NCBI GenBank assembly: GCA_021647985.1
Contig: JAKITQ010000003.1
Coordinates: forward strand, 62,001 to 126,000
From: Flavobacteriaceae bacterium
GTDB taxonomy: Bacteria > Bacteroidota > Bacteroidia > Flavobacteriales > Flavobacteriaceae
DNA length: 64,000 nt
Direction of reading: 5' to 3'
A program made the translations under genes and the position numbers. Shown here one piece after another: positions 16,137 through 25,151 of this stretch; within the stretch, counting starts at the first letter, position 1, and the number at the start of each line of letters is the position of its first letter. A model generated the notes under the pieces. That model was given only the letters and a program-made list of their open reading frames with translations, was not told the DNA's origin and did no database searches.

Positions 16137-17678
16137 ATGACTTTAAATCAATGGCTTCTTTTTTTTATAGGAATTCAAATAATTCATTTTTTAGGCACCT
16201 GGAAACTATATGTTAAGGCAGGGAGAAAGGCATGGGAAGCTGCCATACCGTTTTATAATGCAATTGTTTTAATGCAAATTATTAATAGACCTAAATGGTG
16301 GGTTGTATTATTGTTTATACCAATAATTAACTTACTAATGTTTCCGATTCTTTGGGTAGAAACCATACGAAGTTTTGGTAGAAACTCTAATGCAGATACC
16401 GCTTTGGTTATTGGAACTCTTGGGCTATATATTTTCTATGTAAATTATATGGTGGATGTTAAATATATTGATAACAGAAGCCTAAAACCAAGAACAACCG
16501 CTGGTGAATGGGTTAGTTCTATAGCTTTTGCTATTATTGCGGCAACCTTGGTGCATACTTACTTTATGCAACCTTATACCATACCAACATCATCATTGGA
16601 GAAATCATTATTAATTGGCGACTTTTTGTTTGTTAGTAAATTTCATTATGGTGCCCGAATACCAATGACTACTGTTGCAGCACCTATGGTGCATGATACA
16701 TTGCCATTATTAAAAATAAAATCGTATTTAAAATTTCCACAATTACCATATTTAAGGTTGCCAGCATTGCAAATAATTAAACAAAACGATATTGTTGTTT
16801 TTAGTTGGCCTGTAGATACTGTAGAGCAATTTTTTAAAAAAACAACACGTCGTATTAGAAAACCAATTGATAAAAAATCGAACTATGTAAAAAGATGTGT
16901 GGGAATAGCTGGTGACTCTTTGGAAATAATTGATGGTTATGTTTATATCAATGGTAAGAAAAATGTTTTACCAGACAGGGCCAAACTCCAGTTTTACTAT
17001 ACTGCAAATACTGGCGGCAAACAACTAAGTGTTAATAGTTTGCAAAATAGATACCATGTAAGAGAAGGAGGGCGATTACAAGATGGTAATTACATTTTGA
17101 ATTTAGCAAGTGATGATGCAAAGCTTTTAAAGAACAATCCAACTGTTAATAGTCTTACCAGAAATATAAGTTCGAAAGGAGAAGGAGAAATTGTTTTTCC
17201 AAATGTAAAATCTTTAAATTGGAATAAAGATAATTTTGGCCCTATTTATATTCCTGAAGCAGGTAAAACGGTAGCTCTAAATTTAAAAACTTTACCATTT
17301 TATAAACAGATAATAGTTGAATATGAAAAAAACACATTAAAGATTGTAGATGGACAAATATATTTAAATGGGACTTCAGACCCCGTAATTAGTTATACGT
17401 TTAAACAAGACTATTATTGGATGATGGGAGATAACCGTCATAACTCTGAAGATTCACGTTATTGGGGTTTTGTACCCTTTGATCATGTTGTTGGAAAACC
17501 TGTATTTATTTGGATGAGCTGGAATACTAATGGAAAAGGTTTGAGTAAAATAAGATGGGAAAGGATGTTTACAACCGTTGGAGGTAGTGGTAAACCGATA
17601 TCATTTTTCTACCCTTTTTTAGGAGTGATTGCCTTACTTTACGGGTTTAGTGTTTACAGAAAGAAGAAAAATGCATAG
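16137..17678 (+). CDS. lepB: signal peptidase I with N-terminal DUF5684-like membrane region
   Basis: 513 residues. The N-terminal part (about 1-110) has three membrane helices and resembles DUF5684. After a further helix (about 126-144) comes the peptidase: catalytic Ser153 in TIPTSSLEKSL (Leu rather than the usual Met follows the Ser), catalytic Lys252 in NYVKRCVGIAGDSLEI, and box E GDNRHNSEDSRYWGFVP near residue 437. An insertion of about 150 residues separates the Lys box from box E. It cleaves signal peptides on the outer face of the inner membrane. A helix near 491-507 ends the protein. Confidence 0.93.
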   Translation: MTLNQWLLFFIGIQIIHFLGTWKLYVKAGRKAWEAAIPFYNAIVLMQIINRPKWWVVLLFIPIINLLMFPILWVETIRSFGRNSNADTALVIGTLGLYIFYVNYMVDVKYIDNRSLKPRTTAGEWVSSIAFAIIAATLVHTYFMQPYTIPTSSLEKSLLIGDFLFVSKFHYGARIPMTTVAAPMVHDTLPLLKIKSYLKFPQLPYLRLPALQIIKQNDIVVFSWPVDTVEQFFKKTTRRIRKPIDKKSNYVKRCVGIAGDSLEIIDGYVYINGKKNVLPDRAKLQFYYTANTGGKQLSVNSLQNRYHVREGGRLQDGNYILNLASDDAKLLKNNPTVNSLTRNISSKGEGEIVFPNVKSLNWNKDNFGPIYIPEAGKTVALNLKTLPFYKQIIVEYEKNTLKIVDGQIYLNGTSDPVISYTFKQDYYWMMGDNRHNSEDSRYWGFVPFDHVVGKPVFIWMSWNTNGKGLSKIRWERMFTTVGGSGKPISFFYPFLGVIALLYGFSVYRKKKNA

Positions 17679-17697
17679 TATTTGTTGATTTAAAAAT

Positions 17698-18354
17698 ATG
17701 CAAATAACAAATCAACATATTAACCATTTAGCTTTGTTTTTACAACCTACATTATTTGCCCCCATAATACAATATGTTGCTCTGGCAAATACAAAGCATG
17801 TTGTATTTGAGGTAGAAGATAATTTTCAAAAGCAAACCTATAGAAACAGGTATTATGTTTGTGGAGCCAATGGTAAACAAAGGTTGAATGTTCCAATTAT
17901 ACATACCAAGAGTTTAGGGAAAAATAGAACAAAAGACATTCAAATAGATCAAAGTGTTTCTTGGCAAAAACTACACATTAAAACATTGGATGCGGCATAT
18001 AGCTCTTCCCCTTTTTACGAGTTCTATAAAGATGATATAATTTCTGTAATTCAAAAAAAGAACAAATATTTACTAGACTTGAATTTTGATTCTATCGCTG
18101 TAATAAATGAATGCTTAGCATTAGATATTTCGATAAAAAAAACCAAAATATACCAAATAGAATTGGAGGAAGAAAATGATTTAAGAGGCTTAGCTATTGC
18201 TAAAGGCAAGCAGGTTTATAACTTAAAAAAATATACCCAAGTTTTTAATGATAAACACGGGTACATTTCAAACTTGAGTATTTTGGATTTACTTTTTAAC
18301 GAAGGTACCAATGCCTTAATTTATTTAGAGGAACATAAACCATTATTTTTTTAA
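17698..18354 (+). CDS. WbqC family protein
   Basis: 218 residues. The sequence shows the WbqC-like pattern: LFLQPTLFAPIIQYVALA near the start, then YRNRYYVCGANGKQRLNVPI, and SSPFYEFYKDDI. WbqC-like proteins occur in polysaccharide clusters and, in Flavobacteriaceae, next to lepB; the family is proposed to act in nucleotide-sugar or glycan modification but has no proven reaction here. It lies 19 bases after lepB, same operon. Its 3' end overlaps the convergent gene at 18343 by 12 bases. Confidence 0.85.
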   Translation: MQITNQHINHLALFLQPTLFAPIIQYVALANTKHVVFEVEDNFQKQTYRNRYYVCGANGKQRLNVPIIHTKSLGKNRTKDIQIDQSVSWQKLHIKTLDAAYSSSPFYEFYKDDIISVIQKKNKYLLDLNFDSIAVINECLALDISIKKTKIYQIELEEENDLRGLAIAKGKQVYNLKKYTQVFNDKHGYISNLSILDLLFNEGTNALIYLEEHKPLFF

Positions 18355-18576
18355 AGCATTTAAACTCCAAGCAATAATAAAAAAACCTATACCAGTAATG
18401 ATGGGCGGCATTATAATTTTTGCAGCATAAAACCCACCAATATAGATCATTACAATACCTAATACGACTAATGTTATTGCAGAGATAGATAATCTTACTT
18501 TTATCCTTCGTATAAAATTAATTGTTTGGAATTGGTGGAGGTCCTTCAGGAATAATAGCTTTATATACTTCATCAC
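18343..18576 (-). CDS. small two-helix membrane protein
   Basis: Up to 77 residues. Two membrane helices (about 29-46 and 54-73) with a basic KVRLS lead-in and the end WSLNALKK. The only ATGs lie inside the end of the upstream M20 gene, giving a 59-base overlap. The natural-looking start of the protein (RRIKVRLSISAI) has no ATG, but AAGGATAAAA precedes an ATA there, so a non-standard start is possible. It is coupled to the M20 gene. Function unknown. Confidence 0.6.
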   Translation of the reverse strand: MMKYIKLLFLKDLHQFQTINFIRRIKVRLSISAITLVVLGIVMIYIGGFYAAKIIMPPIITGIGFFIIAWSLNALKK

Positions 18577-19951
18577 CTTTACGTTTAATATATTCTTCTT
18601 TTATGTTTTTAACCAATTTTGCATCTTCAAAAAGATCGAGCATCGTCATCGCCATAGCATTAGAAGCATAAAGCATCCCTTTATGACCAATGGACATGCC
18701 ACCGCAAGCTACAACAGCCCATGAATGCCAAGGTGTGTCTTTTGGAGCAGTTGTTACTCCTAAATTTATGTTGGCTACATTCCAGCTAACGTCACCCACA
18801 TCTGTAGATCCGCCACCAGGGTTTTCTTTAGTCGCTTTCAATGGTCTGATTTTACTATCCATCCCAACTTGTTCTTTACCTGTAGATTCTTGTATTTTTT
18901 TTCCAAAGGCAATTTCTTCATCGGTATAGTTTATAGGTCCAAGTAGTTCTAAGTTTTTTTGCATTACTTCTTCGCCGGTTCTATTAACAAGTACTTCATA
19001 AATTCCAGAAATTAAAGATATTTTAAAATCTACATCAGCCATGATGGCAGCACCCTCAGCCATTTCTTTAACACGTTCATAAACTGGTAACATTCCAGAA
19101 CGTTTTGTGTCTCTAACACGCACCCATAATCGGGCATAATCAGGTACTACATTTACAACCTGACCTCCATCTTGGATGTGATAGTGCATTCTTACAGTGG
19201 GTTTTACATGTTCTCTGTAATAATTAATTCCCGTAGTATATAACTCTAAAGCATCTGATGCGCTTCTACCATTCCATGGGTCTGCTGATGCATGCGCAGC
19301 CTGACCAAAAAACTCGACTTTAAAATCGACTAAAGCCAAAGAACTTTGGGCATCGGCTTTAATTTCAGCCGATGGATGCCAACTTATGTTTACATCAACA
19401 TCATCCCATAACCCTGCTCTAACCATCCATATTTTACCAAAATATTTTTCTTCACTTGGGGTTCCAAAAAATTTAATTGTTCCTTTAATTTTTCCTTGTT
19501 CCATCAATTCCTTTATAGCAATTGCCGCACCTAAACTACCTGTACCAAATAGGTTATGACCACATCCGTGACCTGCTCCTCCTTCTTTAAGCGCTTCTTT
19601 GGTTGGTATTGCCTTTTGTGATATTCCCGGAAGGGCATCAAATTCTCCTAAAACACCAATTACTGGTTTACCAGATCCATAGGTGGCAACAAAAGCTGTT
19701 GGCATTCCTGCAACACCTCGTTCTACTTTAAAGCCGTTCTTTTCAGCATAATCTGCTAATAACTTAGAAGATTTGTTTTCTTCAAAGGCGGTTTCGGCAT
19801 TCGCCCATATTTCATCACTAATTGCAATAAGGTCTGCTTTGTGATTTGCAACAGAATTTTTGATTAGAGATTTGTTCTTGGGTAATTTTTTTTGTGCTGT
19901 AACTATAAATCCGATAAGAAAAATAGCTAATACTAATGTTTTATTTATCAT
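18518..19951 (-). CDS. M20 family amidohydrolase, secreted
   Basis: 477 residues with a signal peptide (about 1-20, ending TAQ). The M20 metallopeptidase core shows GVLGEFDALPG, GHGCGHNLFGTGS (metal-binding His), FFGTPSEEKYFGK (catalytic/metal Glu pair) and the AHASADPWNGRSA dimerisation-domain start. It is closest to the AbgB/p-aminobenzoyl-glutamate hydrolase and aminoacylase-like subgroup. It probably hydrolyses an N-acyl amino acid or folate breakdown product in the periplasm; the exact substrate is inferred only. It has a well-separated upstream terminator, so it starts its own transcript with the small membrane protein. Confidence 0.88.
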   Translation of the reverse strand: MINKTLVLAIFLIGFIVTAQKKLPKNKSLIKNSVANHKADLIAISDEIWANAETAFEENKSSKLLADYAEKNGFKVERGVAGMPTAFVATYGSGKPVIGVLGEFDALPGISQKAIPTKEALKEGGAGHGCGHNLFGTGSLGAAIAIKELMEQGKIKGTIKFFGTPSEEKYFGKIWMVRAGLWDDVDVNISWHPSAEIKADAQSSLALVDFKVEFFGQAAHASADPWNGRSASDALELYTTGINYYREHVKPTVRMHYHIQDGGQVVNVVPDYARLWVRVRDTKRSGMLPVYERVKEMAEGAAIMADVDFKISLISGIYEVLVNRTGEEVMQKNLELLGPINYTDEEIAFGKKIQESTGKEQVGMDSKIRPLKATKENPGGGSTDVGDVSWNVANINLGVTTAPKDTPWHSWAVVACGGMSIGHKGMLYASNAMAMTMLDLFEDAKLVKNIKEEYIKRKGDEVYKAIIPEGPPPIPNN

Positions 19952-20082
19952 AAGTTTGTGTTTTTTAATATATAAATGTATAAAGAATAATTGAAATGCA
20001 TCGTCAATTTAAAAAATCTTCATCAATAAATATCGTTAATGTAATTAATTAACCTATTTCAGGACAAGACATTCATGAAAAC

Positions 20083-20115
20083 AAAAAACCCATGTTTTTG
20101 AAACATGGGTTTTTT
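20083..20115 (-). terminator. bidirectional-looking rho-independent terminator
   Basis: Arms AAAAAACCCATGTTT (20083-20097) and AAACATGGGTTTTTT (20101-20115) around a TTG loop. On the minus strand it ends the coiled-coil gene at 20135; on the plus strand it also carries a T run. Confidence 0.85.
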
Positions 20116-20134
20116 TATTAGTTTTAAACTAGTA

Positions 20135-20773
20135 TTATTCTTTTTTACCTTTTTTAGTATTGTATTTTTGTTTGTTCAATTCGTCTTGTAATTCACGTCT
20201 CACCTTTTGTTCTCTTTCTAAGGCAACAGCTTTATAAGATTCAAAATCCTCTTCAGTTTCTGTTAGTAATTCATTGGATTGTTTGGTAATGGAGTTACTT
20301 GCGTTGAATTTATAAACGAAAAACAACAGCAACACAATAAGAATTGCAATAACAGACCATAAAATACTATTATAAGATGCTTTTGTTAAAGGAATTCCAA
20401 TAAATTTGATATTGTCTTTTTCTTTAGTAACATTTGTTAAGTTATCATTGGTTGTTTTCAAATCATTTTTCAAATTGTTGATTTCATCACCTTGTGATAC
20501 AACAACTATTTTTGTGTTTGCTAGTTCTTTTTTTAAGTTTTTTAAGGAATCTAAAACATTGCCTTTAATCTTAACAAAAAAAGTTTTTTTTACAACTTTA
20601 TATTCTTGATAGGAACTCGATTTTCTATATAAATAATCAAACTGACTCTCAATAGTACCATTGTTTAAAGAAGGTTTTGGTTTTTGATCTTGTTCCGTTT
20701 GACTATATATAATATTAGTAAAAAGTAAAAATAAAGAAATAGTAAAAATTAATTTTAAAATTTTCATACTCAT
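20135..20773 (-). CDS. membrane protein with coiled coils, function unknown
   Basis: 212 residues. It has a signal peptide (about 3-25, ending IYSQ), then a soluble region, a coiled coil (about 72-118, rich in KNLKKEL and NDLKTTNDNL), one membrane helix (about 133-152, SILWSVIAILIVLLLFFVYK) and a second charged coiled tail (about 165-212, ending KKGKKE). Homologues in Flavobacteriaceae are often labelled tRNA (guanine-N1)-methyltransferase, but no SAM-binding or TrmD motif is visible here, so that name should not be used. Topology suggests a periplasmic coiled coil and a cytoplasmic coiled coil joined by one helix. Confidence 0.75.
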   Translation of the reverse strand: MSMKILKLIFTISLFLLFTNIIYSQTEQDQKPKPSLNNGTIESQFDYLYRKSSSYQEYKVVKKTFFVKIKGNVLDSLKNLKKELANTKIVVVSQGDEINNLKNDLKTTNDNLTNVTKEKDNIKFIGIPLTKASYNSILWSVIAILIVLLLFFVYKFNASNSITKQSNELLTETEEDFESYKAVALEREQKVRRELQDELNKQKYNTKKGKKE

Positions 20774-20930
20774 ATCGTTTGTTAATTAATTTTCTGGTTA
20801 TTTAATCTATTTTTTTTTATTAAATATTTTCACAACACTAATCATTCTCTTTTTATTTTTAAATACCTGATATTTAGTGAATAAAAATAAGAATCGTCAA
20901 ATTTAATCTATTTCAACTTTTCTGCAAAAT

Positions 20931-23837
20931 TTATTTCATGACTTTCCTTAAAATACTTATCGGATGTTGTGATTTTCTTTTTGTTCCATCAAGTATTTGA
21001 TGCCTACAACTTGTTCCCGAAGCAATTATGTTTACCTCCATATCAGTATTTCTAATTTTTGGAAACAAAGTGTCTTCTCCAACTTGCATGCTAAGCTCAT
21101 AATGTTCTTTTTCATATCCAAAAGAACCAGCCATACCGCAGCATCCAGAATTTATTAAAGTTACTTTAAAATTCACAGGCAGATTAAGCATACTAAAAGA
21201 GGCATTCATGTTGGAAAGTGATTTTTGATGACAATGGCCATGAATTTTTAATGTTTTGTTAGCGTTATTAAAATGCTTTGCTGTGATATTACCTTTATTA
21301 ATTTCTTTTTCAAAAAACTCTTCTATGGTAAAAGTATTTTTTGATATTCTTTTAGCTGCAAATTTGTCATCTGCCAAACGAATATATTCATCTCTAAAAG
21401 ATAGAATTGCTGAGGGTTCTATGCCAACCAATGGTGTTTCTTCGCTTATCAAACTCCTAAAATGATCTACATTAAAATTGACAATATTTTTCGCTTGATC
21501 TAATAAACCCTTAGAAATAAAGCTTCTACCACTTTCCATATGATCGGTTATTATAACCTGATAACCTAATTTTGATAAAACTTCAATCGCATCAATACCA
21601 ACATTGGCATCATAATAATTGGTGAACTCGTCTATAAAGAGATGTACTTGACCATGGGAGTAATATAGTTTGTCAAATCTTGATTTGTTGCTTTTATACC
21701 ATTTTGTAACTGTTTTCTTAGCTAATTTTGGAATACTTCTTTGCGGCGCAATACCCATAACTTTTTTTGAAAGTTGTGTATTTAACAAAGTATTGGTCAA
21801 CCAAGGAGTTATACTACCTAATTTGTTCCATTTTACATTTTCAGCAAACATTTTAGTTCTAAAAGATATTCCGTTTTCTTTTTGATACTGGTATAAAAAT
21901 TCGGCCTTTAAAGCTGCAACATCTACATTACTAGGGCATTCACTAGCGCAAGCTTTACAACTTAAACAGAGGTCAAAAACTTGATATAAGGCTTCATGGT
22001 CAAATTTATTGGTTTTTTCACTTTGGGTTAAAAATTCTCTTAAAGCATTAGCTCTGGCTCGTGTGGTATCTTTTTCATTTTTTGTTGCTCTATAACTTGG
22101 GCACATAGTACCACCAGCAGAAACAGTTTTTCTACAGTCTCCAGACCCATTACATTTTTCTGCAGCTTTTAAAATACCTTCAGAATCAGAAAAATCTGTT
22201 ATGGTTTCAATTTCAGGTTCTATTCTATCTACTTCATACCGCAATGCACTATCCATTGGCATGGGATCTATAATTTTACCTTTGTTGAAAATATTATAAG
22301 GATCAAAACTGTATTTAATTTTTCGAAGTAATTCGTAGTTTTTATTCCCTAAAATCATAGGAATAAATTCAGACCTAACAATACCATCACCATGTTCACC
22401 GCTTAGAGATCCACCATATTTTTTTACCAAAGCGGCAACATCAGTAGTAATGGTTCTAAATGCCTGAAAATCTTTTTCTTTTTTTAAATTTAAAATAGGA
22501 CGTAAATGCAATTCCCCAGCACCTGCATGGGCATAATAAACTGCATTTTGATCGTATTTTTTCATCATTTCACTAAACTCGGCTATATAATTTGGCAGGT
22601 CATTCAATGCGACTGCCGTATCTTCAATACATGCAACTGCCTTATTATCACCAACAATATTACCTAATAATCCGAGTCCGGCTTTTCGTAAATTAATCGC
22701 TTTTTGAATATCGTTACCAATTAATTTTTCATGTGTATACCCAAAATTATTTTGTTTTAGATCTTCAATTAAATCGTTGGCTAATTTTTGCGTTTCCTCC
22801 ATGGAATCGCTCGAAACTACCAACATTAAAATAGCTTTTGGATCGCCTTGGACAAAGAACCTGTTTTTGATTTGCTCTCTGTTATTTTTTGTACAATCTA
22901 AAATGGTTTTATCCATTAACTCTGCCATGTACAAATTGTGCTTCATAGCAACAACAACGGCCTTCATGCTTTGGTCTATAGAGGTGAAATGAGAGGCAAT
23001 CATAATGCTTTGTGCAGGAGGTAAATCATCAACCTTAAGTGTGATTTGGGTTGTAAAAGCTAGAGTTCCTTCACTGCCACAAAGTAATTTTCCCAAATTG
23101 ATTTTTTCATTACTCTGGCTAAATACTTCTGTATCTAACAATGCATCAACAGCATAGCCATTATTTCTTCTATGGATATTTTTTTTTGGGAATTCTTTTT
23201 CTATTTCTTCCCTAACTTCGGGTTTTGACAGTTCAGTAAAAAGCGTTTTGTAAATATTATTTTCTAAACTACTACCATTGGTTTTTTGAATAAATTCAGA
23301 TTTATGCAATGCAGTAAATGCCGCATCTGAACCATCTGATAAAATAGTCTTTATTTCTAAAACTTTATCACGAGTTACACCGTACTTAATTGAAGTAGAC
23401 CCTGATGAATTATTGCCTACCATACCACCAATCATACATCGATTACTCGTTGAGGTATCTGGACCAAAAAAGAGACCAAAGGGCTTTAAAAATATATTTA
23501 GTTCATCGCGAATAACACCCGGTTGTACGGTAACGGTTTTATTTTTTTCGTCGAAAGCCAGAATTTTTGTAAAATGTTTAGAAACATCTACTATAATACC
23601 ATTACCAACCACTTGCCCTGCTAAAGAAGTTCCTGCAGTTCGTGGTATTAAAGTAATTTTTTCATTTTTTGCAAATTGAATCAGTTCTTTAATATCCTGA
23701 TCATTTATTGGGTATGCAACTGCTGTTGGAAGAATTCGATATACCGAACCATCTGTTGCATAAATACTTTTTAATAAATCGTCAAAAAATAACTCGCCAG
23801 AAAGAATCTCTGCCAGTTGTTGTAATTTTAATTTCAT
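20931..23837 (-). CDS. fused FAD-linked oxidase / Fe-S oxidoreductase (GlcD-GlcF or YdiJ type)
   Basis: 968 residues. The N-terminal FAD_binding_4 domain (about 30-240) contains LIPRTAGTSLAGQVVGNGI and GGMVGNNSSGSTSIKYG. The FAD-oxidase C domain (about 270-530) ends SLSGEHGDGIVRSEF. Then come an Fe-S segment with cysteine clusters (NGSGDCRKTVSAGGTMCPS; CLSCKACASECPS) and a C-terminal CCG domain with HGHCHQKSL and INSGCCGMAGSFG. This is the architecture of YdiJ/D-2-hydroxyacid dehydrogenases and of a GlcD-GlcF fusion. It likely oxidises D-lactate, glycolate or D-2-hydroxyglutarate and passes electrons to the respiratory chain. The exact substrate is not readable from sequence. Confidence 0.9.
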   Translation of the reverse strand: MKLKLQQLAEILSGELFFDDLLKSIYATDGSVYRILPTAVAYPINDQDIKELIQFAKNEKITLIPRTAGTSLAGQVVGNGIIVDVSKHFTKILAFDEKNKTVTVQPGVIRDELNIFLKPFGLFFGPDTSTSNRCMIGGMVGNNSSGSTSIKYGVTRDKVLEIKTILSDGSDAAFTALHKSEFIQKTNGSSLENNIYKTLFTELSKPEVREEIEKEFPKKNIHRRNNGYAVDALLDTEVFSQSNEKINLGKLLCGSEGTLAFTTQITLKVDDLPPAQSIMIASHFTSIDQSMKAVVVAMKHNLYMAELMDKTILDCTKNNREQIKNRFFVQGDPKAILMLVVSSDSMEETQKLANDLIEDLKQNNFGYTHEKLIGNDIQKAINLRKAGLGLLGNIVGDNKAVACIEDTAVALNDLPNYIAEFSEMMKKYDQNAVYYAHAGAGELHLRPILNLKKEKDFQAFRTITTDVAALVKKYGGSLSGEHGDGIVRSEFIPMILGNKNYELLRKIKYSFDPYNIFNKGKIIDPMPMDSALRYEVDRIEPEIETITDFSDSEGILKAAEKCNGSGDCRKTVSAGGTMCPSYRATKNEKDTTRARANALREFLTQSEKTNKFDHEALYQVFDLCLSCKACASECPSNVDVAALKAEFLYQYQKENGISFRTKMFAENVKWNKLGSITPWLTNTLLNTQLSKKVMGIAPQRSIPKLAKKTVTKWYKSNKSRFDKLYYSHGQVHLFIDEFTNYYDANVGIDAIEVLSKLGYQVIITDHMESGRSFISKGLLDQAKNIVNFNVDHFRSLISEETPLVGIEPSAILSFRDEYIRLADDKFAAKRISKNTFTIEEFFEKEINKGNITAKHFNNANKTLKIHGHCHQKSLSNMNASFSMLNLPVNFKVTLINSGCCGMAGSFGYEKEHYELSMQVGEDTLFPKIRNTDMEVNIIASGTSCRHQILDGTKRKSQHPISILRKVMK

Positions 23838-23880
23838 GGATATTTTAATAAAAAATTAGCCAAAATAAAAGGTGTTAAAC

Positions 23881-23984
23881 CCCAGGGCAAGCCCTGGACC
23901 TAATAATAGGAATCGACCCAAGGGTCTAGGTATTAACCAACATCCCGCTAGATACTGAAACAAGTTCAGTACAAGAAGCGGGAT
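23881..23984. repeat. cluster of three GC-rich hairpins
   Basis: Three consecutive inverted repeats lie in about 100 bases: CCAGGGC-AA-GCCCTGG (23882-23897), GACCC-AA-GGGTC (23915-23926), and a nested pair with outer arms ATCCCGCT/AGCGGGAT (23942-23949, 23977-23984) and inner arms ACTGAA/TTCAGT (23954-23959, 23965-23970). The G+C content is visibly higher than the surroundings. It sits between csaA and the FAD oxidase gene, both minus strand, so it could act on the csaA transcript end or be a repeat element. Confidence 0.6.
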
Positions 23985-24029
23985 TAGTTCGACTAACTAA
24001 AAAAATGAAATTAAATTTTTAGAGTCTTA

Positions 24030-24386
24030 CTAATAAAATGGGCTAAGTGTCATGATATTTTTATACCGTTTTGCAATGTTATGTGCTTGTAAAAGTACAA
24101 CATCCTTAGCATTTTGTATACCTAAAATAAGACATTCACTCATGAAATTGGCAATTTGTTTTGGTTTAAAATTTACAATAGCTAGAACTTGTTTATTTAG
24201 CAATAGATTTTTAGTATACAATTTTGTGATTTGCGCACTAGTTTTTTTTATTTCAATTGCACCAAAGTCAATTTTTACCTGATAGGCAGGAATTTTAGCT
24301 TTAGGAAAATCTTGGACATCTATAATTGTTCCAATCCGAATATCTACCTTTTGAAAGTCTTCAAAAGAGATGCTTGCTTTGATTAT
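24030..24386 (-). CDS. csaA: tRNA-binding/chaperone-like protein CsaA, no standard start codon
   Basis: About 118 residues. The tRNA-binding OB fold is complete: SISFEDFQKVDIRIGTI, DFPKAKIPAYQVKIDFG, KKTSAQITKLYTK, VLAIVNFKPKQIANFMSE and DVVLLQAH. All are strong matches to CsaA, a dimeric tRNA-binding/secretion chaperone-like protein. The frame is open upstream to a double TAA at 24414-24419, but no ATG, GTG or TTG precedes the conserved domain. Homologues begin about where ATA (24384-24386) stands, so I place the start there tentatively. It is either a rare ATA/ATT start or a start-loss mutation. An ATG at 24424-24426 is in another frame and soon stops. Confidence 0.72.
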   Translation of the reverse strand: MIKASISFEDFQKVDIRIGTIIDVQDFPKAKIPAYQVKIDFGAIEIKKTSAQITKLYTKNLLLNKQVLAIVNFKPKQIANFMSECLILGIQNAKDVVLLQAHNIAKRYKNIMTLSPFY

Positions 24387-24452
24387 AAAATGATTAATTT
24401 TGAATGGTATAATTTATTAAACGCATTTATAAAAATAGATAAATAAATTCAT

Positions 24453-25010
24453 ATGTCTCAAACACCTTCAAATATGCTACCTTTAGGTACCAAGGCTGCA
24501 AATTTTTTATTACTGAATACGGTTAACGATCAATATCAAAGTTTACAGGAATTAAGAGGTAAAAAAGCTACTGTAATATTTTTTATTTGTAATCATTGTC
24601 CGTTTGTAATTCATGTCAATCAAGAATTGGTTAAAATTGCGAATAATTTTAAAGAACACGATGTTTCATTTATAGCAGTTTCATCAAATGATGTGATTAA
24701 TTATCCTCAAGACGCTCCTGTTTTAATGAAAAAGTATGCTTTAGCATTAAAATACCCCTTTCCGTATTTATATGACGAGTCACAAGATATAGCTAAGGCC
24801 TATGCCGCTGCCTGTACTCCGGATACTTATGTTTTTAACAATGATTTGGAATTGGTTTATCGTGGACAAATTGATGATTCAAGACCTGGTAATCAAATTC
24901 CGGTAACGGGTAAAGATTTAAGAATGACTTTACAAAATGTACTAGACGGAGTTAAAATTTCTACCCATCAAAGGCCTAGTATTGGTTGTAATATTAAATG
25001 GAAAAACTAA
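24453..25010 (+). CDS. thioredoxin-like redoxin (AhpC/TSA-type), CNHCP motif
   Basis: 185 residues. Thioredoxin-fold protein with LGTKAANFLLLNT near the start, the signature FFICNHCPFVIHVNQEL (active-site C-N-H-C), the SSNDVINYPQDAP loop and a cis-Pro region in AACTPDTYVFN. It belongs to the thioredoxin-like redoxin group common in Bacteroidota, usually called thioredoxin family protein. It probably reduces peroxides or protein disulfides; the physiological partner is not known. It is divergent from csaA. Confidence 0.85.
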   Translation: MSQTPSNMLPLGTKAANFLLLNTVNDQYQSLQELRGKKATVIFFICNHCPFVIHVNQELVKIANNFKEHDVSFIAVSSNDVINYPQDAPVLMKKYALALKYPFPYLYDESQDIAKAYAAACTPDTYVFNNDLELVYRGQIDDSRPGNQIPVTGKDLRMTLQNVLDGVKISTHQRPSIGCNIKWKN

Positions 25011-25022
25011 ATTAATTTAAAT

Positions 25023-25151
25023 TCAAATCCTGTATTTTTGAATCATTAAATTATTGATATGGGCAAAGTGGTGATCACAATGCCAGGCATAAATGCCATT
25101 ATTTTTAGCCAATGAAACTTGTACATTGCCATCAGGGTTAATAAATACCCT
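25023..25151 (-). pseudogene. C-terminal remnant of a DinB/YfiT-like metal-dependent hydrolase
   Basis: The minus-strand frame reads RVFINPDGNVQVSLAKNNG then IYAWHCDHHFAHINNLM before a stop at 25023-25025. The segment YAWHCxHHxAHI is the metal-binding C-terminal signature of DinB_2 (YfiT/BstA-type) proteins. The N-terminal two thirds are absent and no start codon exists. The fragment begins with the codon right after the stop of the upstream outer-membrane protein, in the same frame. Confidence 0.75.

Noticed and set aside
20135..20773. tRNA (guanine-N1)-methyltransferase
   Set aside because: This name is often attached to homologues, but the protein is a signal-peptide, coiled-coil, single-helix membrane protein with no methyltransferase motif.
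24052..24446. Two plus-strand frames opposite csaA
   Set aside because: The minus strand codes an unmistakable CsaA domain; the opposite frames are shadows.
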